Shown: positions 1-9,300 of the stretch, one piece after another
Numbering within the stretch: the stretch's first letter is position 1
Layout: the number at the start of each line of letters is the position of its first letter
Source of the DNA: Mercurialis annua
Lineage: Eukaryota; Streptophyta; Magnoliopsida; Malpighiales; Euphorbiaceae
DNA: 64,000 nt
NCBI RefSeq assembly: GCF_937616625.2
Contig: NC_065575.1
Location: 9,943,501-10,007,500, forward strand
Direction: 5' to 3'
Program-made: the position numbers and the translations under genes
The notes under the pieces: model-generated
Told to the model about the DNA's origin: nothing
The model's input: the letters and a program-made list of their open reading frames with translations, nothing else
Database searches by the model: none

Positions 1-210
1 ATCCATTATTAGATATCCTCCCATTTACGAATATAAAACAGTAATTTGTCATTTTCTTCCTTTTTAGATTCTTTAGATAACTCCCAATTCCCACTTTAAT
101 AAATTGAAAATTACCAAACCCCAAAAACTCAAAAAAAAAAAACAAGTCAACTGTCAAAAACCAAATTTAGCTTACCGGCTATAACCAGTCACCTTCATTC
201 CACCCCCTGC

Positions 211-217
211 ATATATA
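211..217 (+). promoter_or_regulatory. TATA box of the 310-846 gene
   Basis: TATATAG lies about 95 bp upstream of the ATG at 310, after an AT-rich stretch with homopolymer A runs. The position suits a core promoter with a 5' leader of about 65 nt. No other regulatory motif was recognised in the 300 bp before the gene. Confidence 0.5.
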
Positions 218-309
218 GCCGCATAAAACCAACCCGCCATTTTTGTTTCTCTTCACTGCATTACCACAAAATATCAAAGAAACAAAAAATTAAAAAACAC
301 CAGCCAAAC

Positions 310-846
310 ATGGTCTTAACTTCATCTTCTTCATCAACATCATATGAATCAGACCGTACATCCACGTCATCACCGCGACGGTTAACCGTAAGCTTCCTCT
401 TATCCTTATCATCTCTCATGGCTCTGTGCGCCAAGCAAGCTAATCGCTTCTCCACCAAACTCAGAACCAGAGCGATCAAGACCGGCCAGAGCCACCACGG
501 CCACCGGAATCTTGAAGAAGGATACGGCGGCGATAAAACTCCGAGTAGAATCTTTTCGCCGAAATCGCCGCTGGTTAAGCCGAAGCAGCTGTTCACGCAG
601 ATAAGTAACAAGGCGATCATGCTTGTGCATAAGAAAAGAGGCGGGAATTGTGTTGATGTGGTGGCGCCGGATGAGTTCGGCGACGGCGGAGTGTGGCAGA
701 AGGCGATATTGATGGGGGATAAATGTCAGCCGTTGGATTTCTCCGGTGTGATTTATTATGATAGTGTTGGAAAGCAGCTTGATGAGCTGCCTAATAGATC
801 TCCTCGTGCTAGTCCTTCGCCTGGGTATTTAACTCGTGCGGATTAA
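310..846 (+). CDS. Small uncharacterised plant protein, single exon, 178 aa
   Basis: Intact 178-codon reading frame in a locally GC-richer block inside AT-rich DNA, with a TATA box upstream. The N-terminus (residues 2-24) is rich in Ser and Thr. Residues 25-45 hold a short hydrophobic stretch, and a basic segment with scattered Arg and Lys follows. The C-terminal half is the most protein-like part, with PLDFSGVIYYDSVGKQLDELP followed by an Arg-Ser-Pro-rich tail ending near PSPGYL. I do not recognise a named domain. The pattern, a basic Ser-rich N-terminus plus a compact C-terminal signature with Arg-Ser-Pro sites, resembles small plant-specific proteins of unknown function. Overlapping minus-strand frames are shadows. 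No intron is needed. Function is not assigned. Confidence 0.65.
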   Translation: MVLTSSSSSTSYESDRTSTSSPRRLTVSFLLSLSSLMALCAKQANRFSTKLRTRAIKTGQSHHGHRNLEEGYGGDKTPSRIFSPKSPLVKPKQLFTQISNKAIMLVHKKRGGNCVDVVAPDEFGDGGVWQKAILMGDKCQPLDFSGVIYYDSVGKQLDELPNRSPRASPSPGYLTRAD

Positions 847-3396
847 AAGGGAAGTTAGTTTTTATTTTATTTTTTTTTAAAATGGAGGAGACTGAAATTT
901 AAACTCAGAATTTCAATTATAGAAGAGAATTTAAATAATTGGTTTTCTAAAAAAAACTTTGATTTGCATGCTTTGTGTTGTTGTTTCGAGCAACGTTTTC
1001 CGTTAAAAAACGCGTCGGAAATTTAACATTTCAGACACAGAATTTCATTTTTAACATAAAAAAACTTTAAAATAGTATCGTCTTACTGTATCAATATTCG
1101 AGTTTTTCCGTGTCCGTGCTACCTATAAAATGTAACTCAACATGATACGGGGAATTTGTAATTTTTGGGAATTTGAGGCGAGTGGGAGTTGGATTTAGAT
1201 TTATGCATATGATCAAAGGCAAAATTGTATAGCTAATAGCATCAAAGCATGTTTTGTTACTTTCTTATATTGTAATAGAGTTATAGATTTAAGTGAGTTT
1301 TGATTTTAATTTCTGATATATGCAATAGAATTAAAGTTCTTTTCGCCAATATGTAACTTTTATATGAATTTTAATTTATGATGCTTGAAAAGGTGAAACA
1401 AAAAATATAAAGAGATTATGTATATTAAAATTTCGGAAGCGTTTATGAAAATGAAACGAAAAATACAATATCGTCATGTCTAAAAAGTTTTAAAATTTTG
1501 AAAACGTTCTGAAAATAAAAACAAACATGTTAAAGTTTGATAAATTTTTATGTAACATAAGTTTTAATTGTGAATTATGAAATCTCTAAGATTGAAGTCT
1601 TAAATTTATTATGCAATTTTTAAAAAAGCTTTATTCTAGAAACTTAAGTGAAAAAACATCTTTAATTAAAATTTGTATTTTTAATTTGTTCAGAAACATA
1701 TATTTGTTGGTGCTTTTTTAAATCATAGTTAACATGCTTAATTAAGTGAAAGGACATAATTCTAATTTTAATATAAATTTTAATGTATATTGTATGGAAA
1801 TAAAAATATTAAATAGATAAAAATATAATTTTCATAAGAATAAATTATAAAATAAATTTACATTTTATAATAATAAACTATATATAAATTAGGTTTTGAA
1901 GTATCTAAATTAAATTTGGGAAAGTATCAAATTTTATTTAACAATTATTGAATGGTCCTTAAATTTTAAGCGAAAGAACATGGATTAAATATTTTAAGGT
2001 CACCAAATTATAGTTATTTTACAAAATGGTTATCAAATTATAAAAAAATTAAAAAATAGTTATCAAATTATAATTTTTTTACAAAAAATTACAAACTCAT
2101 AATGAACTATTATTTTTTATAAAAGAAAAACTATATTGATAATATGGACAAAAAAATTATGGATAATGAGACAATAAGTTGGTAACTTTTTTTGGTAAAA
2201 AACAAATAGTTCGCTAATCGTTTTTTAATTTTTATAGCTCGATAACTGTTTTGTAAAAAAAAACTATAATTTAATAACTATTTTATAACTTTTTATAATT
2301 CAGTGACTGTTTAAAAAAAATTATAGGTCGATAAAAGCAAAAAATTTAAGCCAAAGCTGAAATTTAGATATTTGTTTTATTAATAAAATATCAATGATAT
2401 TTTTCTAAAATCTTAATTTACATTCATAAACCAGTTTAATATAGAAGTTAATCTAGTTTCAATAATTTTTCAGTCTAAAATAAAATTATAAATAAATTGC
2501 AATTATATATTATGATTTACATATAAATATAATTACTAACCTAATTGCAATGAGTAATATCATGTTAGACTAAATAAATTGCAATTATATACAAATGATT
2601 TATGCATAACTCATGGCAAGTAGATCATCAATTGCATATGACTCTAAATTAATTTGATCAATTGTAATATAATTACAACGAAATTTTGAAATGGGACGAC
2701 ATAATAATCAAAATTAAAAAATTAGTTAAAATTACAAACACACTAAAATGGTTAAGATTTGTAGACACGTTTGGCCAACAACTTTTTTTATAAAGTACAG
2801 AATGAAATGAAACCTAAAATTTTAGAATTCCAGCATTTTGATTTGGTTAACTCAATCAAGATATCATCAACTATCATTAGTGGCACTTTTTTTTATTCCA
2901 AATGAAAGGATTAAGAATGGCAATGAGATTTCTTGAAGATTTGGTTATAATTGCAACTTAGTCCCTGAAATGGTGTTGAATTAGTATAATTGGGACGGAA
3001 TCAAAAAGTTGACATATTATAATCTTTTATTTGTTAGCTTCTTTTCTAGTATTTCCTCTATGCAATTGGAAATTGACTGATTCATGGGGTGACCAAGAGT
3101 TTTATTGATCAATATAAAAAATTAAATATAGCTTAAAATAAATTTTTGGCAAAATTCATCCCCATATCCTTGTATTTTTTATTTTTTATTTAATTACTGC
3201 CTAACAATTAATTATTGATTTTACTAGATCACATACATTAATTTTTCTCATTACCAATTGTGTTTTCGTAGCTATAGCTACAGTTAGCTAAGCTTCACTT
3301 CACCAAGGGATAAAGATTTGTTCATCTAATAAAAGTTGGCCAAATAACCAGATTAGAGGAGAGACTCCATCAATAGATTATGCAACTCCTCACTAT
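847..3396. other. AT-rich intergenic region, no gene seen
   Basis: About 2.5 kb of strongly AT-biased DNA with poly-A and poly-T runs and no frame that looks coding. The first part would contain the 3' UTR of the 310-846 gene. The only structure noted is an imperfect inverted repeat around 1995-2340, listed separately. Confidence 0.6.
1995..2340. repeat. Imperfect inverted repeat, possible old MITE
   Basis: The left side repeats phrases like CAAATTATAGTTATTTTACAA. The right side, read on the other strand, repeats similar phrases (TTATAGTTTTTTTTTACAAA, GTTATCGAGCTATAA). The two halves could fold on each other. Ends and target duplication are not clear, so the call as an old miniature inverted-repeat element is tentative. 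Confidence 0.35.
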
Positions 3397-3410
3397 AAAT
3401 ATTAAGGTTT

Positions 3411-4760
3411 GACTTCTCCGATATCCAGACTCCCTTTGCGCTCAAGTGTTCCGTGGTAAATACCATATGTCGTCGGAGTTCAGTCAAGCCAAACGTCATC
3501 GTCAATCCAGCTTTGTTTGGCAGAGTATAATGAAAGGGAAAGAGTTACTGGATTCTGGCTTACTTTGGAGGATTGGAGATGGGCGTTCTATTGATGTTAG
3601 ACGAGATCCATGGATTCCAATGAGCCACAACCGTAAACCGGTAGGTGCCTTAAACATCCCTGCTGAGTGTAAGGTTGATTATTTGATCAACCGTGAGTTG
3701 AAGAGTTGGGATAGGGACAGACTGGAAAGCGTTCTTCATCCTGATGAAGTTGAGAAAATCCTCCAAATTTCAGTTAGCAACCGGTTGCCTCCTGACAAGC
3801 TTTACTGGCCGCTAAGTAAGAATGGAGTTTACTCTGTTAAATCTGGTTATTTCCAAGCTTGCAATCTGATGGAGCGTGCTAAACCTGGTTCTTCGTCGCA
3901 TGTGGTTACTGATTCAGGGATTTGGACTAAGGTGTGGAGTTGCTCGGCTCCTCCTAAAGTCAAGCACTTCTTATGGCGGATCTGTCATGATGCTCTCTCC
4001 CTTGTAATGTTAAGTTAGCGGCAAGGAAAATCCCAGTCTCGCCTCTCTGCCCGAGATGTTGTGTGTCAAAAGAATCTGTAATTCATGCCTTAAAAGACTG
4101 TGACTTTGTGCGCGGTTTGTGGCTTGTTTCTCCTTTAGGCATCAGGTCTGAGTTATTAGTTACTTCGTCGATGACAGAATGGATTTCGGCGATGTTCAGT
4201 TCTTTGAAGAGTGACGAAGCTGAGATTTTTGCGTTGAGCATGTGGGCTATCTGGAATGATAGAAATAATCTCGTATTTGATAATCCGAGAGTGCCTCCGA
4301 CCAGACTGTTCCAGTGTATCTCTAGCTTGCAACAGAACAAAGTTGAAGATAACGACCAGCTGAGTAGAAGACAAGTTACTGCTGCTCGTATCTGGGTGCC
4401 TCCTCCTTCGTCTGTTTTGAAGATTAATACTGATGCTGCAGTGTCAGTGGGTCGCAAATTGTCTGTGGCGAGTGCTATTTGTAGGGATTCGTTGGGGAAG
4501 GTGGTGCGTTGTGGTATAAAGTTCTTGCATAGGATTGTTCATGTCGAAAGTGCTGAAGCTGCTGCTATAAGATTTGGTATTGATATGGCGAGCAGTTTGG
4601 GGGTTAGTAAAGTAGTGTTTGAGGCAGACGCTCTTTCTGTCGTCAACAGGATCAACCAACCTGGAGATGCTTCTGATCAAGTGCAGCTTATTGTTGAAGA
4701 CTGCCTTGTAGCTTCTACCGGTTTTGATGTTAGCTTCAACTACATTCCTAGATCGATCAA
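3411..4760 (+). mobile_element. LINE-A, 5'-truncated non-LTR retrotransposon, left part (pseudogene)
   Basis: The frame starting near 3440 reads as the region downstream of a plant LINE reverse transcriptase: FRGKY, then SFVWQSI and WRIGDGRSIDVRRDPWIP. A zf-RVT-like segment ends near LWRICHDALS at about 4000. A frameshift near 4000 breaks the frame, which resumes at about 4063 as the zf-RVT Cys-rich tail. An RNase H domain then starts near 4420 (LKINTDAAVS, with later Glu and Asp residues). The RNase H domain is cut at 4760 by Element 1 and continues at 17349. The 5' truncation removes the endonuclease and most of the RT. The 13-bp sequence AAATATTAAGGTT just before the start (3397-3409) recurs after the poly-A tail, as expected for a target duplication. 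Dead copy. Confidence 0.9.
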
Positions 4761-4998
4761 TGATAGGAGTGAAATACTCCTATCTTTAGGATGTCTTTTC
4801 GTATGCTTTTATGTGTTTTCACCCCGCTTTTATATGGAATTGATTAGCTTATAGAGGGTGTTTATGTTTCAGGGAATCAAGAGCATTACGAAGAGTTTTG
4901 AGGCCGGAATAGTGGAAAATGAGCGGAAGCGGAAGTCGAGCGCGAAAGAAGTCGAAAGCCGGAAGCAAAAGAAGCAAATCCCCCCCCTTCTGAAGAGG

Positions 4999-5130
4999 TG
5001 TCTCGAATCGAGACATCCCACTTAAATGGGTGTCTCGAATTGAGACACAAGTTTTAGATAAGCAGATTTTTCTGCTTAGTGTGTCTCGAATCGAGACACA
5101 CTCATAAGTTGAGTGTCTCGATTCGAGACA
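4999..5130 (+). repeat. Four-palindrome module, LTR copy 1
   Basis: TGTCTCGAATCGAGACA or its reverse complement starts at 4999, 5031 (one mismatch), 5082 and 5114; spacings are 32, 51 and 32. The 15-nt linkers (5016-5030, 5099-5113) have complementary ends (CCCA/TGGG, CTCA/TGAG), so each palindrome pair plus its linker can form one long hairpin. The 34-nt middle linker holds its own stem, AGCAGATTTTTCTGCT. The module lies about 100-230 bp upstream of the TATA box. Confidence 0.95.
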
Positions 5131-5227
5131 AGAGTAATAGAGGGAGCTCAGATTTTCTTGGTTTCTTTCCCTATTGGGCCAAACATTCTAGATGGGTTGT
5201 ATTTTTATTCCCTATTTTGGGTAGTAC

Positions 5228-5237
5228 TATATAAGGA
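5228..5237 (+). promoter_or_regulatory. TATA box of Element 1 5' LTR
   Basis: CTATATAAGG, with a pyrimidine-rich stretch about 20-30 bp downstream where transcription could start. The same sequence is in the 3' LTR at about 16359. It marks the U3/R side of the LTR and places the palindrome module upstream of the promoter. Confidence 0.7.
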
Positions 5238-6204
5238 TACCTTATTTTCCCTTTTTAGGGTTATGCACTAGATTTAGATTTGTAGCCCCCATTTCCTATT
5301 ACTATTCTCAGATTTTTAGATACAATTGTTCTTAGTTTTAATTCCAGATTCTTGTTCTTAACTTTGGTGATTAATGCAAGATTATTATTATTCAAGCTTC
5401 ATTATTATAGTTATTGTTGAATGTTTCTCTTCTACTTATTAAAGGTAATCTTTCTACATCTTAATAGTATGTTTAATTCTTGTTTAATTATTGCTTTAGT
5501 TTTGATAATGGCTAGCTAAACTCCTTGTTTGGGGGTTGTTGATGATTGCCATGATTAGTTGAATAGTTGATTAGGGTTGATTTGTGTTGGGAGTTTGTTG
5601 TGATTATTGGGGCTTAATGCTTAGATTAACTTGATCTATTAATCTATGTTTAGAGACTAGTTAATTAGGCGAGAGTCAATTAATTAGACGGACTTAGTTG
5701 ATCACAAACCTAAAATCTAATCACGCTAGGGCGGTTTAGGGAATAGGTGGTTAGAAGTTAGCTTCATGATTGGATTAGATTGTCATTGTTGAATTCTAAT
5801 TACGCGAGAGCGATTTAGACTTCAACTTGTTAATCTAATCTCAATTAGACCTAATTGCGGACTCGAGAGAGCGGATTAGGCAATCTAGGAAAACTTGACC
5901 CGAACCGATAACACTACTATACCCAATTTTCTAGGATTCGTTAGTGGCATGATTTAACAACCTTTAAACGCCTTTTTCCTATTGTTTTATCCCGGTTATT
6001 AATTAATTGCTTTAGTTTTTAATTGCTTAAAGTGTTGATTTCACTAGTTTTAAATTCCGTAGTCATTACTATAATTCCAATTGATCATTGCTTTCCGAAT
6101 TGAATTTCCAATTACATGTTCGCTCACTTTAAACCTCTTGTCTTCGTGGGATCGATTCTGTATTTCCGGATTACTACAAGTTAGTATTTTTGCTAACAAG
6201 TTTT

Positions 6205-6222
6205 TGGCGCTGTTGCCGGGGA
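6205..6222 (+). other. Primer binding site, tRNA-Asp type
   Basis: TGGCGCTGTTGCCGGGGA starts six bases after the 5' LTR end. It matches the 3' end of plant tRNA-Asp apart from one C-to-T change, when compared with the canonical form seen in Element 2. tRNA-Asp priming is typical of Athila-type elements. Confidence 0.9.
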
Positions 6223-6370
6223 CAAGGTTGCGTTTAATTGATTGAAAGTATTGTGAAATTCGGTCGAGTTAGCGTTATTTCCTGTTTTTGGTTTATTGTT
6301 ATTAATTATCTTTCGTGGTTTACACTCGGTTTTCTTGTCTTTGTTTGTGTAGGGAATTTGATTTTCGTGT

Positions 6371-9300
6371 ATGCACAATACGCGACGAGCAAATCTACCA
6401 CTAGAACCGTTCCAAGATAACCTCGGTAGCTACGAAAGAGGTGTAAGAAGAAGAGCCCGTATACCCGAAGTTATGAATAACGAGGGGAACAATTATGATG
6501 AAGAGGGGAGGTTCAATCCTCTAATGGATGGAGGGGAACAACAATATCCACCCGCTCCTCCATTAGGGAATGTGAACCGACCAAGGCAACAAGACCACCT
6601 AAGGGATGATCGACCCCAAGCGCACGCACAAGTGCCAAACCAACAAAGACAAACTTTGGGTGAGTTTTTCTTGCCGGATGTGGACAATGCAACTTTTGGA
6701 TGCTTCGCAATGCCGGTTCAAGCGGCAACTTTTGAGATCAAGCCGAGTACCATTCAACTTTTGGAAAATCGTTGTGCCTTCTTTGGGTTGAGTCATGAGG
6801 ATCCTAATGAGCATATCGCCAAGTTTTTGGGTGTTCTAAACACATTCAAGCTTCATGGGATAACGGCAGACCAAATTAAACTTCGGATGTTCCCTTTTTC
6901 CTTGAGGGACAAGGCTAGCATTTGGTTGCACTCTCTACCTAATGAGTCCATTCACAATTGGAGGGAGTTGGCTCAAGCCTTCCTTAACAAATATTTCCCT
7001 CATGGCAAGACTACAAAGTTGACTAAAGACATACTTGAGTTTGTCCAATTTGAAGGAGAATCACTTCATGAGGCATGGGAGCGGTTCAAGGATTTACAAC
7101 GAAGTGTACCCCATCATCGGCTCAATAGAGAGCATGTTATACAAATCTTCTATGATGGGACGAATGTCACTACCCGAGCTACTATCGATGCGGCTTCGGG
7201 GGGTTCACTTATGCAAAAGACCTATGAGGAAGCCCTTGAATTGGTGGAGAAATTGGCCGTGGTTAGTAGTACTTGGGGTCCTATGGAAAGAAGAGCGCCA
7301 CCTACTCAAAAGTCACTCATGACTCTTGATCAAGTGAGGGAGATGGAGTCCATAAAAGCCGCAAATGCTTCGCTTCAAGCTCAAGTGGATGCTCTCAAGA
7401 AGCAAGTCGCTCCTATGCAAAGAAACGCTCCGGTGGCTTATGTTCAAGTAGGTTGTGAATTTTGTGGTGATTTTGGCCATTCGGGAGGAGAATGCCTAGT
7501 TACGGGTCAAGCCTTGAGTGAGCAAGTCAACTACATCGGGGGACAAAGGCAAGCTAATGACCCCTACTCTAACACCTACAACCCCGGATGGAAGAATCAT
7601 CCAAACTTTGGGTGGAGAAATCAAGAAGGGCAAGGCAATGCTCAAGGGCCTAATCAAGCGGGTCCAAGCTTCCAAGGTGGAAATAGACCTCCCCAACAAC
7701 AAGGAAATTACCATCACAATCAAGGTCATGGCAACAATGCGGGTGCTAGACCTCAACATCCTCCCGGGTTTCAACCTCAAAGAAACATGGATGAAGGGAA
7801 TATGCTTGCTAAGTTGATGGATGAGCTTAGAGAGATGAAGCAACTTCAAAAGAATCAAGCCGCCACTAATCAAATGCTTGAGACTCAAATCTCTCAACTT
7901 GCTATCAATCTTCAAGGTAGACCACAAGGGGGATTGCCATCTACTACGGAGAACAACCCTAGAGAACATGTTAAGGCGGTAGAGCTCCGAAGCGGGAGAA
8001 ACCTTGAGAAAGCTAACGGAAAGAGGCAAGTTGTCGAGGAGGATGAGCCTCAAGTGGTAATTGACATAGCAAGTTCAAGTCAAGAGTTGCCAAAGGAATG
8101 TGAGGAAGTGGTTGTCGAGGTTGAAGAGCCCTATGTGAGGCCGCCACCACCTCCACCGTTTGTACCACCGGTTCCATTCCCAAGCCGGTTGAGGAAAGCT
8201 CAAGGAAACGAAAAATTTCACAAGTTCCTTGAGATTTTCAAGAAATTGCAAATCAATCTAAGCTTGGCGGATGCACTTCGGGAGATTCCCCAATATGCAA
8301 AATTCTTGAAAGACATAATTATGAACAAGCGTAGTTGGGAGCAAGGTGGGACAATACCGCTCACGGAGCATTGTAGTTCAATAATCCAAAGCAATTTACC
8401 GACAAAGCTTAAAGATCCAGGGAGTTTTTCTATACCTTGCACCATAGGAAATATGAATGCTATAAACTGTTTGTGTGATCTTGGGGCAAGTATTAACTTG
8501 ATGCCATTGTTTCTTTTTAGGTCTTTATTTGGTGATCAACCGGTAAAGCGCACCTCGATGGTATTGCAACTTGCCGATCACTCTCTCAAAAAGCCGTATG
8601 GGATAGTGGAAGACGTACTCGTTAAAGTGGATAAATTCATCTTTCCGGTGGATTTTGTGATATTAGACTATGCGGTGGATAAAGAATGTCCTATGATTCT
8701 CGGTCGCCCTTTTATGAACACCGGGCGTGCTCTCATCGATGTTCACGCCGGCAAGCTCACCTTGAGAATTGATGAGGAAAGTGTGGAGTTTGATATGAAG
8801 AGAGTGATGCGGAATGCCATCGAGGAGGAAGATTGCATGAGAATCGATTTGGTTGATGAACTTGTGAGGGATACTCTTGAAGCGAGTATGGAAGAGTTTA
8901 ATCAAGACGGAGTGACGAAAAATCAACTTCTGGGTTCCCTACATGAGTGTCTCGATTCGAGACACCCAACTAAAGAGAGTGTCTCGAATCGAGACACTAA
9001 GAAAAAGGGAGCAGAAGCTCCCTATGGTTTTGTCTCGATTCGAGACAGTCCCATAAGTAGACTGTCTCGAATCGAGACAAGAGCAAAAGAAGGGGACCCA
9101 AATTTTTCTGAAATTTCGAAAGTCACCTTCCATTCCGATAATCCGAGTGATGAGTATTCCGAGGAGGATGAACCTAAGCCGGAGAACTTGAACAAGAGTA
9201 GTGGTGTGACTCCACCATCTTCCGAGGTGCCACCACAAGTTGAGTTGAAGCCACTTCCATCTCATCTCCGGTATACCTTTGTTGGGGAGAATGAGACTTT

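Larger units (their letters stand above)
4761..6198 (+). repeat. Element 1 5' LTR (1438 bp)
   Basis: Starts TGATAGGAGT and ends TTGCTAACA; matched almost base for base by 15892-17348. A 9-bp stem GATAGGAGT/ACTCCTATC sits at the very 5' end (4762-4784). U3 carries the four-palindrome module (4999-5130) and a TATA box at about 5228-5237. The R/U5 part contains several short CGAGAG-type motifs (near 5670, 5803 and 5863). Confidence 0.97.

Noticed and set aside
261..630. Minus-strand frames over the first gene
   Set aside because: They overlap the plus-strand gene, which has a TATA box and a better composition.
4999..5130. CRISPR-like array (short repeats with spacers)
   Set aside because: The repeats are palindromic, only four per cluster, with 15/34/15 linkers, inside a plant LTR retrotransposon; no cas genes.
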